A program made the translations under genes and the position numbers. From positions 62,001 to 126,000 of the forward strand of contig JAGWVU010000004.1 in assembly GCA_018970725.1 (NCBI GenBank): a DNA stretch of 64,000 bases, written 5' to 3'. Origin of the DNA: Verrucomicrobiota bacterium. Lineage in GTDB: Bacteria; Verrucomicrobiota; Verrucomicrobiia; Verrucomicrobiales; DEV007. This document shows positions 17,126 through 26,309 of this stretch, in pieces. Numbering within the stretch: position 1 is the stretch's first letter; every line of letters begins with the position of its first letter. The notes under the pieces were generated by a model. The model saw only the letters and a list, made by a program, of their open reading frames with translations. It was not told the DNA's origin and made no database searches.

Positions 17126-18319
17126 TCAATGGGACTGGCAGAAATTCTCGAACCGGTCGAGGCCCTTTTTGATCACGTCGAGACTGGTGGCATAGCTCAA
17201 GCGGACGCTGTGGTCGTGCCCGAAGGCAACCCCGGGCACCGCCGCCACCTGATAGCGGCTGAGGAGCTTTTCCGTCAGATTGATCGACTTGATCCCCATC
17301 GGGCTGGTATCCACGAGGAAGTAGAAGGCACCATCCGGTTCCATGATCCGCACATTGCCAATCGAGCGGAGCCGCTGGAGCATATACTGGCGGCGCATGT
17401 CGAACTCATCGCGCATGTCACTCACAAACCCCTGATCCGCCGTGATCGCCGCCAAGGCGCCATACTGCGCGAAGGTGGTCGGGTTCGACGTGGTGTGGCT
17501 CTGGTAGTTGTCGATCGCGTTGGCGATGGGAAGCGGAGCCGCAAGGTAGCCCAGTCGCCAACCGGTCATGGAATAGGCCTTGCTGAAGCCGTTCACCGTG
17601 ATCGTAAGGTCGCGGACCCGCGGATTCAACGCGGCCATGCTGATGTGCTCTTTCTCGTTGTAGATCAGCTTTTCGTAGATCTCGTCCGACAGAATCAAAA
17701 TATCCTCGGCCACGGCAATCTCGGCGATAGCCTCGAGTTCTTCACGCGTGTAGACCGCTCCGGTCGGATTATTCGGGCTGTTGATGATGACCATCTTGGT
17801 CCGACCGCTCATGTGGTTGTCGAAATCTTCCGCAGTCAGCTTCCACCCGTTCTCGAACTTGGTGTCAACGAAGACCGGAACCGCGCCCACCGACTTCACC
17901 ATTTCCGGATAACTCGTCCAATACGGAGCCGGAATCAGCACCTCGTCGCCGGGATTACAGACCGCCGCGATGGCGTTGAACACGCTCTGCTTCGCCCCGC
18001 AGCTCACGATGACCTGCTCCTTGGTCACTTCCAGGTGGTTCTCCAAAAGCAACTTGTCGGCGATTGCCTGACGCAGTTCGGGGATGCCGGACGAGGCAGT
18101 GTATTTCGTCTTTCCCTGCTCCAGCGCGGCAATCGCCGCCGCCTTGATAAAATCCGGCGTGTCGAAATCGGGTTCCCCGGCGCCAAAGCTGGCGATATCG
18201 ATCCCCTCCGCCTGCATCTTTTTGGCTTGGGCCGTCATGGCCAAGGTCATGGAGGGAGAAAGGGAACGGATGGTCTCCGCGATGGCGTCCTGAGCAATGG
18301 AATTAGCGAGAGTTTTCAA
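17126..18319 (-). CDS. aspB: Class I aspartate aminotransferase (AspB type)
   Basis: This is a fold-type I PLP enzyme of about 397 residues. Visible are GAGEPDFDTP (substrate loop), SCGAKQSVFNA, APYWTSYPEM, INSPNNPTGAVY (PLP-contacting Asn), LSDEIYEKLIY, the PLP-lysine segment NGFSKAYSMTGWRLGY and the C-terminal substrate Arg region HSVRLSYA. It exchanges amino groups between aspartate and 2-oxoglutarate and may also act on prephenate, as the 1-beta subgroup does. No good ATG exists: the frame opens at 18427, but homology begins near residue 45 of that frame. I infer a TTG start at 18319 (LKTLANSIAQDAI). The 191 bases upstream, to prmA, hold no other gene. Confidence 0.9.
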   Translation of the reverse strand: MKTLANSIAQDAIAETIRSLSPSMTLAMTAQAKKMQAEGIDIASFGAGEPDFDTPDFIKAAAIAALEQGKTKYTASSGIPELRQAIADKLLLENHLEVTKEQVIVSCGAKQSVFNAIAAVCNPGDEVLIPAPYWTSYPEMVKSVGAVPVFVDTKFENGWKLTAEDFDNHMSGRTKMVIINSPNNPTGAVYTREELEAIAEIAVAEDILILSDEIYEKLIYNEKEHISMAALNPRVRDLTITVNGFSKAYSMTGWRLGYLAAPLPIANAIDNYQSHTTSNPTTFAQYGALAAITADQGFVSDMRDEFDMRRQYMLQRLRSIGNVRIMEPDGAFYFLVDTSPMGIKSINLTEKLLSRYQVAAVPGVAFGHDHSVRLSYATSLDVIKKGLDRFENFCQSH

Positions 18320-18510
18320 TGGGCTTGGAAGTAAAGTCGAGTCGTTTTGGGCAGAATGAAGAGAGGATCCGGACCGCGGTCGATCCCGATCCCCGGCCCC
18401 CCTCAGACTTTCGGGGAACCAGTGCATTCGCGAGATCCATTCCGACGCCGGCGGGGAACCTTTCCATTAGCCCGAATGCCCTTCGGCGCAAGGAATAATG
18501 GGAACTCAGT

Positions 18511-19377
18511 TCATGCCCGCGGCTCCACCACCAGACGAAGGGTGGTCCATGGACCGACGTCCACCCGCGACACCATTCGTAATCCGGATGCCATGGCCGA
18601 CTCGATCACCCCCCCGCTTTGCTCCGCCAGAATGCCGGACAAAATGACGGTGCCTTCAGGCCGCACCGCCCGCCGGATCTTCGGCATTGCCGCCCGCAGA
18701 ATGTCACTGAATAGATTTCCTAACACCAGATCGTATTCCTGGTCCGGCTCCCAAAGCAACACGTCCGCTTCGGCCCAGGCGACCCCTTCGCCACCCGGGG
18801 AACCGTTGTCCTTCCAATAGCGGATGGCCGCCGCCACTGCCAGCGGGTCGTTGTCCAGACCGTCCACCCGGGTGGCCCCGAGTTTCGCCGCCGCAATCCC
18901 CAAAATCCCCGTGCCGCAGCCCAGATCCAGCACCTCCCGCCCTTCGACTCCCCCGCTCTCAGCCTCGGCCGCCAGAAGATCCAGACACGTCGCCGTCGTG
19001 GCATGATCCCCGGTTCCAAATGCCAGTCCCGGAGGGAAAACGAGCAGCTCACGGTCCGGGTGCGCCACCCGCAAGGCATCGACGAACTCCGGTCGCTCGT
19101 CCAAGGTCAGCACAAAACGGTCCCGGATCGGCAGCACGTAGCCGAGCCACTCGCGCGCCGCCACCGCCACCCAATCCTGATCCCCGATTTCCACGACTTC
19201 GCCCCCCCAGAGTTCGAGCATGCGGCGGGCCTGCTCCTCATCCTGCACGAAGGCCTCGATGCGAACCTCATCCCGCCCCGGGAGCTGGTGGAAACAGGCG
19301 AAGACCTCGGCCAACTCGAGGAGGGACGCCCAGTGTTCCTCCTCATCCCCCTCGACCTCCCTGCTCCAACGAAACAT
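18511..19377 (-). CDS. prmA: Ribosomal protein L11 methyltransferase PrmA
   Basis: This 288-residue enzyme has an N-terminal substrate-recognition domain (about 1-100) and a Rossmann methyltransferase domain. SAM motif I is VLDLGCGTGILGIAAAKLGA (about residues 147-166), preceded by the PrmA-typical PPGLAFGTGDHATT (about 115-128). The catalytic-loop motif LGNLFSDIL (about 219-227) is the PrmA variant of NPPF-like motifs. It methylates the N-terminus and lysines of ribosomal protein L11. It lies just downstream of tRNA-Gly on the same strand. Confidence 0.92.
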   Translation of the reverse strand: MFRWSREVEGDEEEHWASLLELAEVFACFHQLPGRDEVRIEAFVQDEEQARRMLELWGGEVVEIGDQDWVAVAAREWLGYVLPIRDRFVLTLDERPEFVDALRVAHPDRELLVFPPGLAFGTGDHATTATCLDLLAAEAESGGVEGREVLDLGCGTGILGIAAAKLGATRVDGLDNDPLAVAAAIRYWKDNGSPGGEGVAWAEADVLLWEPDQEYDLVLGNLFSDILRAAMPKIRRAVRPEGTVILSGILAEQSGGVIESAMASGLRMVSRVDVGPWTTLRLVVEPRA

Positions 19378-19438
19378 TTCGACGACTCCAAAAAGAAACG
19401 CTCCGGTCAGGAGCCCCCCGAACCGGAGAGAGTGAGGA

Positions 19439-19510
19439 AGCGGGTGATGAGATTCGAACTCACGACATCAACCTTGGCAAGGTTGCGCTCTACCCCTGAG
19501 CTACACCCGC
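19439..19510 (-). tRNA. tRNA-Gly (GCC anticodon)
   Basis: The minus strand folds as a complete cloverleaf: acceptor GCGGGTG/CACCCGC, D-stem GCTC/GAGC, anticodon arm CAACC-TTGCCAA-GGTTG with anticodon GCC, a 5-base variable loop and T-arm GTGAG-TTCGAAT-CTCAT. The discriminator is T. The 3' CCA is not encoded. It lies 61 bases upstream of prmA on the same strand and is divergent from trpC. Confidence 0.97.
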
Positions 19511-19628
19511 GAGAGAGGATCGACATTGCCGACCGGGATCGTAATATCTGACGAGGCTCCCTTTTCGCAAGCGCATTTCAAAAAAAAATCCCTTCCGGTC
19601 CTGCGCGACCGGGTGCAGGTTCCAATCC

Positions 19629-20414
19629 ATGCCCCTCCACGATCGGCTCCGGCAAATCCTCGGAACCAAGCAGGACGAAGTCACCCGCCTCCGGCCCAAG
19701 GCCGCGCTGCTCAAGGCGGCGGCCGCCGAGCGCAATGACTTCCGCTCGTTGGAGGCCGCGCTTACCGCCAACCCGGAGGCACTCGCCCTCATCGCCGAGG
19801 TCAAAAAGGCGTCGCCCTCCGCCGGGGTCATCGCCCCCGATTTCGATCCCGTCCGCATCGGCAAATCCTACGAGTCCGCCGGAGCGAGCGCCATCTCCGT
19901 CCTCACCGATGAAACCTATTTTCACGGTCACCTCAGCTTCATGACCCGCGTGCGCCGCGAGGTCGGCATTCCCGTGTTGCGCAAGGATTTCATCATCGAT
20001 GAGGTTCAGATCCACGAAGCCGTGGTCGCCGGGGCCGACGCGATCCTCCTGATCGTCGCAGCGCTCGACCAAGCGCAGTTGATCGATCTCCTCGATACCG
20101 CCACGGCCTTTCAACTCGACGCCTTGGTCGAGGTTCACGACCTTGCCGAAATGGAGCGCGCCCTCGAGACCGAGGCCCGGATCATTGGCATCAACAACCG
20201 CAATCTCCACAACTTCGAGGTGGACCTCCGCACCACGGAGATCCTCAGCCAGGAATTGCCACCAGATGTCGTGCTCGTCAGCGAGAGCGGGATCAAGTCC
20301 CGGAGCGACGCCGAAAAGGTCCGGTCCTGGGGGGCCGACGCCATCTTGGTGGGAGAGGCCCTGATGCGCTCCGGGGATATCAACGCCATGGTCCGGGAAC
20401 TGGTGGTTCCCTGA
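19629..20414 (+). CDS. trpC: Indole-3-glycerol phosphate synthase TrpC
   Basis: This 261-residue TIM-barrel enzyme closes the indole ring in tryptophan synthesis (CdRP to indole-3-glycerol phosphate). Motifs: IAEVKKASPSAG (about residues 55-66, with catalytic Lys), PVLRKDFIIDEVQI (115-128, second catalytic Lys), ALVEVHDLAEME (about 163-174), IGINNRNL (about 184-191) and SESGIKS (about 215-221). Length fits the family. It stands alone, with no other trp gene nearby. The 3' end lies 2 bases from the convergent cyclase-type gene. Confidence 0.95.
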   Translation: MPLHDRLRQILGTKQDEVTRLRPKAALLKAAAAERNDFRSLEAALTANPEALALIAEVKKASPSAGVIAPDFDPVRIGKSYESAGASAISVLTDETYFHGHLSFMTRVRREVGIPVLRKDFIIDEVQIHEAVVAGADAILLIVAALDQAQLIDLLDTATAFQLDALVEVHDLAEMERALETEARIIGINNRNLHNFEVDLRTTEILSQELPPDVVLVSESGIKSRSDAEKVRSWGADAILVGEALMRSGDINAMVRELVVP

Positions 20415-20427
20415 TTTCAGATCAGGG
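20409..20427. terminator. Hairpin covering the convergent trpC and cyclase stops
   Basis: CCCTGAT (20409-20415), loop TTCAG and ATCAGGG (20421-20427) form a perfect 7-bp stem containing both stop codons. There is no T-tract on either side, so it may be a weak bidirectional terminator or mRNA end-stabiliser only. Confidence 0.35.
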
Positions 20428-21184
20428 CGACCGCCCGGCACCATCCGGCACTAGCCCGCTCGATCTTCACCGGCAGACAGGAAACCCAAAAGCCGCTGGC
20501 CCGGGGAATCTTGCCGAGATTGGCCAGTTTTTCGATCTGGCAATACTCCTTCTCAACCCCCGCGAAGTGCGCCGGCCAGATCTGATCCCCATCCCCGGTC
20601 CGGGCGAAGTCCGCCTTCATGTGCCGGAACGGCCGGTCGATCGTGTAGGCATCGATTCCAATGACCCGCACGCCCTGCTCCACCAACCAGAGGGTGCCCT
20701 CGCGACCGAGGCCAGGTTGTTGGAAGTAGGCCTTGGAACCGATGCGCTCATCCGCTCCGGTCCAGAGGAGAACAATGTCCCGGGGGCGCAGCACGTGACC
20801 GATCGCGTCGAGACGTTCCCGCAAGCGGTCCACGGTGATCTCCTCGCCATCGGCCAGACCACGGACATCAATCCTCACGCCGGGCGCAAGGCACCAGTCC
20901 AGGGGAATCTCATCGATCGTCCGGGCCGGTGCGCCCCCGGATCGCGGGCCGTAATGCCAGGGCGCGTCGACATGCGTGCCCGTGTGGGTCATGGCCCGCA
21001 CTGTTTCCACCGCCCACCCCAACCCGCCGGAAGCGCGCAAATCCCGTTTTCGTGCGCCGAAGAGCCAGCGCATCTGCCGGGCTCCCTTGCGGTGTCCGTG
21101 GTAACGGATCCGCGCCGGCCACGGTTCACTGGGCGCCCGGTCGGTCAAGGGAACGCTGAGATCGATGATTTCCGAAAAGTCCAT
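20417..21184 (-). CDS. Cyclase-family metal hydrolase (kynurenine formamidase-like)
   Basis: 255 residues with the diagnostic zinc motif HTGTHVDAPWH (about 67-77) of the KynB/cyclase superfamily (PF04199). A later His/Glu site is near the C-terminus (HFAGVEKEY, about 208-216), and IGIDAYTIDRP (about 171-181) is typical. Members hydrolyse formylkynurenine, isatin or related amides and lactones. No other tryptophan-degradation gene is present, so the substrate is unknown. The trpC neighbour is convergent and not necessarily linked. The N-terminus IIDLSVPLTD supports the ATG at 21184. The start is divergent from the exported hydrolase gene, 107 bases away. Confidence 0.8.
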   Translation of the reverse strand: MDFSEIIDLSVPLTDRAPSEPWPARIRYHGHRKGARQMRWLFGARKRDLRASGGLGWAVETVRAMTHTGTHVDAPWHYGPRSGGAPARTIDEIPLDWCLAPGVRIDVRGLADGEEITVDRLRERLDAIGHVLRPRDIVLLWTGADERIGSKAYFQQPGLGREGTLWLVEQGVRVIGIDAYTIDRPFRHMKADFARTGDGDQIWPAHFAGVEKEYCQIEKLANLGKIPRASGFWVSCLPVKIERASAGWCRAVALI

Positions 21185-21291
21185 GAGCCCGGCGAAACCG
21201 GAGACCCGGTTGCCGGTCTTTGCAACCGCTGATGAGCCGGCAGGGCCGACTTCTTCGTTGCACGCCGCCGGAAGTCCGCTTCCGTTGGGTC

Positions 21292-22620
21292 ATGCGCCCC
21301 CATCTCCTTTTTCCGCTTCTGGCCGGCCTGCTGCAGGCCGCTCCGCTCCCCCCCTACGACCAGCCACCGCCGGTCGCACCGCCTTATTTCCGCGTCCGCT
21401 ACGAGGCCCCGGCCGCCCCCGAGCCCGGAGAACTGATCTTTCCGGTGAACTACACGATCTGGGTTCCGCCCGGCGTTTCCACGTTGCGTGGCGTGGTGGT
21501 CCATCAACACGGGTGTGGCGAGGGCTCCTGCAAATCCGGGCAAACCGGGGCCTTCGATCTTCACTGGCAGGCCTTGGCCCAAAAGCACGGCTGCGCGTTG
21601 CTGGCGCCCTCCTACGAACAACCGGACAAGGCCGACTGCCAGATGTGGTGTGATCCGCGCAACGGTTCCGGCGCTGCCTTCCAACGGGCCTTGCAGGATC
21701 TCGGGGCCGCGAGCGGACACCCGGAATTAGCCACCGTTCCCTGGGCTCTCTGGGGCCACAGCGGAGGCGGGCACTGGGCCGGTGGCATCACCCTGACCCA
21801 CCCGGATCGCGTCGCCGCCGTCTGGCTCCGCTCCGGTGTGCCCCTCCTCAAGGCCAATCCCGAGCGGCCCACCATCAAGCCCCACGTCATCCCCGACGCC
21901 GCCCTCGCCGTTCCCATCCTGTGCAATCCCGGCACCAAGGAAGGCGTGACCGTGAAGGACGGCCGCTTCGCCGGGGTTTGGCCCGCCAACGAAGCCTTTT
22001 TCAAGGACATGCGGGCCAAGGGGGCCCTCATCGGCGTTGCCATCGATCCCCTCACCTCGCACGAGTGCGGGAACCAACGCTACCTCGCCATTCCCTGGCT
22101 GGACGCCTGCCTCGCCGCCCGGTTGCCGGAAACTCCCGGTGCCCCGCTCCGCCCGATGCCCGCCTCCGACGTCTGGTTGGCCCCGCTCGGCGGAACCGGA
22201 GCGGTCCCTTCGGATCAATTCAAGGGCGATCCCAAAATCGCCCTCTGGTTGCCCAATGCAGCGGTCGCCAAATCCTGGATGCACTACGTGAAAGACACCG
22301 CCATCCCCGATCCCACGCCGCCTCCCGCTCCGGCTAATCTCAAACTCTCCGGCTCCACCCTCACTTGGACCGCCACCGCGGACCTCGAAAGCGGCATCGC
22401 CGGGTTCATCATCGAGCGCGGCGGGAAAGTCATCGGCCGGGTCCCCGAAAAACCCGGAAATCCTTTCGGGCGCCCCATTTTCCAAGGCCTGCAATACAGC
22501 GACACCCCCGCCGCCCCTCTGGTGGAGATGCGTTTTGCGCTTCCGGATGCCTCCGGCACCAAGGTGGAAGATTACCGGGTCCGCTCCTTGAACACGACCG
22601 GAATCCAGTCCGGTTCGTGA
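21292..22620 (+). CDS. Exported alpha/beta-hydrolase with C-terminal beta domain
   Basis: This 442-residue protein has a Sec signal ([19 protein letters not shown]). The hydrolase domain shows the oxyanion-region [10 protein letters not shown] (about residues 68-77) and a nucleophile elbow [10 protein letters not shown] (about 154-163, Ser in GHSGG). A candidate acid/His region is near SHECGNQRY (about 258-266). The last 100 residues, after the Pro-rich linker [14 protein letters not shown], look like a fibronectin type III-like beta domain ([21 protein letters not shown] pattern). It is probably a periplasmic or secreted esterase or peptidase-like hydrolase of unknown substrate. ATG 21292 is chosen because the signal peptide begins there; the frame is open to 21220. 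Confidence 0.7.
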   Translation: MRPHLLFPLLAGLLQAAPLPPYDQPPPVAPPYFRVRYEAPAAPEPGELIFPVNYTIWVPPGVSTLRGVVVHQHGCGEGSCKSGQTGAFDLHWQALAQKHGCALLAPSYEQPDKADCQMWCDPRNGSGAAFQRALQDLGAASGHPELATVPWALWGHSGGGHWAGGITLTHPDRVAAVWLRSGVPLLKANPERPTIKPHVIPDAALAVPILCNPGTKEGVTVKDGRFAGVWPANEAFFKDMRAKGALIGVAIDPLTSHECGNQRYLAIPWLDACLAARLPETPGAPLRPMPASDVWLAPLGGTGAVPSDQFKGDPKIALWLPNAAVAKSWMHYVKDTAIPDPTPPPAPANLKLSGSTLTWTATADLESGIAGFIIERGGKVIGRVPEKPGNPFGRPIFQGLQYSDTPAAPLVEMRFALPDASGTKVEDYRVRSLNTTGIQSGS

Positions 22621-22637
22621 ACGCCCCGGGGTTCCCC

Positions 22638-23060
22638 ATGCCTGCACTGTTGGTTTGGCACTTTGCCGTGACGTGCGTCCTGTGCGGACTGATCTGGACC
22701 ATCCAACTCCTCCATTATCCCCTCATGGCGGACGTCGGAGCGGAGAGTTTCAGCGCGTATCACCTGGCTCATACCCGGAACATCACCCCCCTCGTGGGGC
22801 CGTTGATGCTCTTTGAACTGGCTTCCGGGGCTTGGCTTTGGCTGGACGGTCAACGTTCCCCGGCGTTTCTCCTGAGCCTCGGTCTTCTCGCTCTGGTCTG
22901 GATTTCCACGGCGCTGCTCCAAGTCCCGCTCCACCATCAACTCGCCGGAGGATTCGATCCTGCAGTCCACGCCCGGCTCGTTCACTCGAACTGGATCCGC
23001 ACCTTGGCTTGGTCGGGGCGCCTCCTCTGTCTCGTGCCCGCCTTTCTGGCCCGCCCGTAG
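22638..23060 (+). CDS. Small four-helix membrane protein, conserved hypothetical
   Basis: 140 residues with four predicted membrane helices (about 4-22, 49-66, 74-93 and 116-136). The motif HYPLMADVG (about 26-34), with histidines at 26, 43 and 101-102, may reflect a metal- or haem-binding membrane protein, but this is a guess. It starts 17 bases after the exported hydrolase and is probably co-transcribed. I do not recognise a named family. The frame is open upstream to 22365, but that part overlaps the hydrolase and is not coding. Confidence 0.6.
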   Translation: MPALLVWHFAVTCVLCGLIWTIQLLHYPLMADVGAESFSAYHLAHTRNITPLVGPLMLFELASGAWLWLDGQRSPAFLLSLGLLALVWISTALLQVPLHHQLAGGFDPAVHARLVHSNWIRTLAWSGRLLCLVPAFLARP

Positions 23061-23086
23061 ACCCCGGGCGCCCCCTGTTGGCCCCC

Positions 23087-24961
23087 TCAAGAACCGGCGG
23101 ACGCTCCCCGGTTCCCCAGACACCCCAGAATCCGGGCCCCGGCTGCCTCAAGGGCGCGGCACGCCTTGACGAAATCCTTGTCCCTTGAGATCGCTTCATC
23201 GCGCACGATGAGCACACCGTCGCAGAGCCGCGCCAAAACTTCGCTCTCCCCGGTGGCACCGATCTCCGGGCCGTCGAGAATCACCCAATCAAACTCTTCG
23301 CGCGCCCTCCGCAACCAGGCGGCAAAACAGGGTTGCCGCAGCAAGGCGACCGGGTCACCCGCCCAGCCGCGCGAGGAGACAACATAGAGTTCCCCCTCGC
23401 CACCGTCCCCCTGGCGCTGACAGGAAAGTTGCTTGCTTCCGTCTCCCCGCGATTGAAGCCACTCCAGCAACCCGCATCCGGAATCCGCCCGCGGAAACCA
23501 GATTCCCACCGAGGGACTGGCCAAATGACAATCGACCAGGAGGATCCGCCTCCCTTGGGCGCAGGCCACCGCCGCCAGTCCCGCGGCGACAAATGATTTT
23601 CCTTCCCGTTCCAGCGCGCTCGTCACCAGAAAACATCGGTGCGGCTCACCGGAAAAGGCGAGCTCCAGACTCTGAATGACGCGGAAAAAGGCGTCGTGCA
23701 ACGGCGCTTCAAAACAGGCCGCCAGCAGCTCGCGGCTGCCCTGCGCCGTCACCGTCGGCATCACTTCCAGGCTCCGGGGAAAAGCAACCTCCGCCCAGGG
23801 CCACCGGAAGCCCGGTTCAAGAGGCCCCCGCACCAAGGGAACCATGAGAAAAGCCCCGACGAACGCCAGCAACCCCAGAAAAAAACCTCCCCATCTCCCG
23901 GGCGGCAGGGGGCGGCTGGCCGGGACCGCCTCATCCTCGAGTACCACCGGGGCGGCGGTGGGCAAGTCCAGTTTCAACTTCAGCCCGGTGATTTTTTCGC
24001 GGATCTCCGCGCCGATCCGCTCGTCCGCTTCCACCTGCGCCCGGAGCCCGGCAAACCGCGCCGCCTGCTCATCCTCCCGGCCAACCCCCGAGTCAATCTT
24101 GCGGATCGCGTGGTCCAGCTCCACCAACTTCTCTCCCGTCGCCCGCCTCGTCTCCTCCAGTCCCGACAGTTCTTTAGCGGGAACGGCGCCGCCCTGGACC
24201 GGGGTTCCCGCCTCCAGAAGGGTCATTTCCGCCGCGGCATATTTTCTGGCCACCTCCTCCCTCTCCATCTGGAGCCTGCGACGCTCTCCCAAAAAACCGC
24301 CGCCCTCCATGCCGGCGGTCTCCAATAAAAACTTGCGCAGCGCTTCCCGGCTCCGCTCCACCTGAAGTCGCTGCGCTGTATCGCGCCGCAAAAGAATTTC
24401 ATATTGTCCGCGGACGACGGCTTTTTCCCTGAACACCAGGTAGTCGCCATAGAACAAGGCATATTGATTGGCCAATCGCGCGGACAATTCCGGATCCCCG
24501 GTCCCCACCGCCACCCGGATCAGGCGGGAGTCGCGAACCTCCGCCAGCCGGACGGCCGGACCGTCCCCCGATCCCTGACAAATCTCCCGGTCCCGGGGAT
24601 CGATCCGGTCCAGGAAATATTCCCGGTAGGCGGCAGTCGCCATCGCCATCCGATGCTCCCGCACCGCGAGCAGCGCGCTTCCCAGGGACATTTCCGGGGA
24701 CAACTCCAACCGGAGGAGCGCCTCGGAGCGGAACCGGGGCGGACGCGTCCCCGCCCATGCCCAGACCGCCACACCGACCACCGACGCGAACAGAAGGGCG
24801 GCAGGGCGGCACCGACGATACGACGCCCGGAACCAGTCGATCCTCCCGGAACGCCTCCCCGGGGCGGTTTCCCGGGAGGATCGATCTGGAACGGTTAACG
24901 AACCACCGGAAACCGAAGCACCGGGCGCGGGCGCCTGGAGGGAGAAAGTTGACGGGGGCAT
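23087..24961 (-). CDS. Wzz/BY-kinase-like polysaccharide co-polymerase, probably without tyrosine cluster
   Basis: This 624-residue protein has the layout of a polysaccharide co-polymerase fused to a bacterial tyrosine kinase. It has TM1 (about residues 53-71), a periplasmic Wzz-like region with long coiled coils (about 160-330), TM2 (about 357-378) and a cytoplasmic P-loop domain (about 430-620). The P-loop reads TSALEREGKSFVAAGLA instead of the usual TS..PGEGKST..NLA. Walker A' ILLVDCHLASP and Walker B DWVILDGPEI are recognisable. No C-terminal Tyr cluster is present (it ends GNRGASAGS). It may be an ATP-binding scaffold rather than an active autokinase. No glycan-synthesis genes adjoin it. 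It is divergent from the PaaK-like gene. Confidence 0.75.
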   Translation of the reverse strand: MPPSTFSLQAPAPGASVSGGSLTVPDRSSRETAPGRRSGRIDWFRASYRRCRPAALLFASVVGVAVWAWAGTRPPRFRSEALLRLELSPEMSLGSALLAVREHRMAMATAAYREYFLDRIDPRDREICQGSGDGPAVRLAEVRDSRLIRVAVGTGDPELSARLANQYALFYGDYLVFREKAVVRGQYEILLRRDTAQRLQVERSREALRKFLLETAGMEGGGFLGERRRLQMEREEVARKYAAAEMTLLEAGTPVQGGAVPAKELSGLEETRRATGEKLVELDHAIRKIDSGVGREDEQAARFAGLRAQVEADERIGAEIREKITGLKLKLDLPTAAPVVLEDEAVPASRPLPPGRWGGFFLGLLAFVGAFLMVPLVRGPLEPGFRWPWAEVAFPRSLEVMPTVTAQGSRELLAACFEAPLHDAFFRVIQSLELAFSGEPHRCFLVTSALEREGKSFVAAGLAAVACAQGRRILLVDCHLASPSVGIWFPRADSGCGLLEWLQSRGDGSKQLSCQRQGDGGEGELYVVSSRGWAGDPVALLRQPCFAAWLRRAREEFDWVILDGPEIGATGESEVLARLCDGVLIVRDEAISRDKDFVKACRALEAAGARILGCLGNRGASAGS

Positions 24962-25028
24962 GGAGAGCGATGAAGGGAACAGGGGGAACGATTCCGGTCG
25001 GAACCGGACCGATAAATTCTTCGTATTT

Positions 25029-25034
25029 TATAAT
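25029..25034 (+). promoter_or_regulatory. Consensus -10 box upstream of the PaaK-like operon
   Basis: A perfect TATAAT lies in an AT-rich patch (about 25011-25060) unusual for this genome, 40 bases before the start codon at 25074. No matching -35 box is evident at 17 bp. The patch also serves the divergent BY-kinase-like gene. Confidence 0.4.
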
Positions 25035-25073
25035 ATTTTCCATAGATTGGCAATCTTTTTCCTCGGCCCCGTC

Positions 25074-26309
25074 ATGATCCCGCCGGACCCCGTTCCCGCC
25101 TTGAACCGGTTGCTCGCCTCCATGGAGAACAACCCGTTTTACCGGGCGAAACTGGCGGCGGTCGACGCCCCGCGGCAGCTGGTTTCCGCCGGGGATTGCG
25201 CCGCTGTCCTCCCCTTCACGACCAAGTCCGAGTTGGTCGAGGACTGTGCGCGGCACGCGCCCTTCGGTTCCAATCTCTCCTTTCCCCGGGAACTTTACTG
25301 CCGCTTCTGCCAAAGCAGCGGGACCTCCGCGGGTCCGTTGCCCACGCTGGACACGGCGGAAAGTTGGGGAGCCATGCTCGATGTCTGGGACAAAGTCTAC
25401 GACCATGCCGGATTGCGTCCCGGGGACAGTCTGTTCTTCGCCTTTTCCTTCGGCCCCTTCCTCGGTTTCTGGACGGCGTTTGAGGCGGCGACCCGCCGGG
25501 GCAACCTTGCGATTCCGGGCGGAGGGCTCGGAACGCGGGCCAGATTGGAAATGCTGGCCCGTTACGAGGTCACGGTGCTCTGTTGCACGCCGACGTATGC
25601 CCTGCGCCTCGGGGAGATGTTGCGCTCCGAGGCGGTCCACCTCAGGGAGAAGATCCGGGTGCGTCTGATCCTGGTGGCGGGTGAACCCGGGGGCAGCATT
25701 CCCGCGACCCGGGCCCTGATTTCCTCGATGTGGAACGGAGCGTGCGTCCGTGACCATCACGGGATGACCGAGACCGGGCCGATCAGTTACGAGACGACCG
25801 ATCATCCGGGCAGTCTCCAGGTCGATCTCGACTCCTACCATGCCGAGATCATCGATCCCTCCAACCTGCAACCGGTCGGAGCCGGGGGCACAGGGGAACT
25901 CGTCATCACCACCTTGCGTCGTCTGGCTCGTCCCCTGTTGCGGTATCGGACCGGGGATCTCGTCAAACCGGTCTGGGACGAAACAGGCCTCCGATTGGAA
26001 GGCGGCATCCTCGGGCGCTGCGACGACATGCTCGTGGTGCGGGGAGTCAATCTCTACCCATCGGCCTTGGAAGCGGTGGTCCGTGGTTTTCCCGAGGTCG
26101 TGGAGTTCCAGGTGCGTTGCCGCACGGTCGATTCCATGACCGAGTTGGAAGTCGTCGTCGAAGCGGCCGACCCGTCCGATGCCGACCTCGCCCGCCGGAT
26201 TCAGGTTGCGCTCGGCGGTGCCTTTGCCTTACGTATTCCCGTCACGACCACCGCCGTGGGTGCCCTGCCCCGTGACGATTTCAAGTCTCATCGCTGGATC
26301 ACCGGATGA
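25074..26309 (+). CDS. Phenylacetate-CoA ligase-like AMP-binding enzyme (PaaK family)
   Basis: 411 residues of the adenylate-forming superfamily. Visible are the ATP P-loop CQSSGTSAGPLPT (about residues 79-91), the acyl/aryl pocket region (about 125-160), HHGMTETGPISYE (about 228-240, motif A5), YRTGDLV (about 293-299) and GRCDDMLVVRGVNLYPSALE (about 317-336, PaaK-type hinge). PaaK enzymes make CoA thioesters of phenylacetate or related acids. No phenylacetate catabolism genes adjoin, so the substrate is unknown. Its stop overlaps the ATG of the ABC ATPase (ATGA at 26306), implying translational coupling. The frame is open to 24960, but that would enter the divergent gene; ATG 25074 fits. Confidence 0.8.
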   Translation: MIPPDPVPALNRLLASMENNPFYRAKLAAVDAPRQLVSAGDCAAVLPFTTKSELVEDCARHAPFGSNLSFPRELYCRFCQSSGTSAGPLPTLDTAESWGAMLDVWDKVYDHAGLRPGDSLFFAFSFGPFLGFWTAFEAATRRGNLAIPGGGLGTRARLEMLARYEVTVLCCTPTYALRLGEMLRSEAVHLREKIRVRLILVAGEPGGSIPATRALISSMWNGACVRDHHGMTETGPISYETTDHPGSLQVDLDSYHAEIIDPSNLQPVGAGGTGELVITTLRRLARPLLRYRTGDLVKPVWDETGLRLEGGILGRCDDMLVVRGVNLYPSALEAVVRGFPEVVEFQVRCRTVDSMTELEVVVEAADPSDADLARRIQVALGGAFALRIPVTTTAVGALPRDDFKSHRWITG

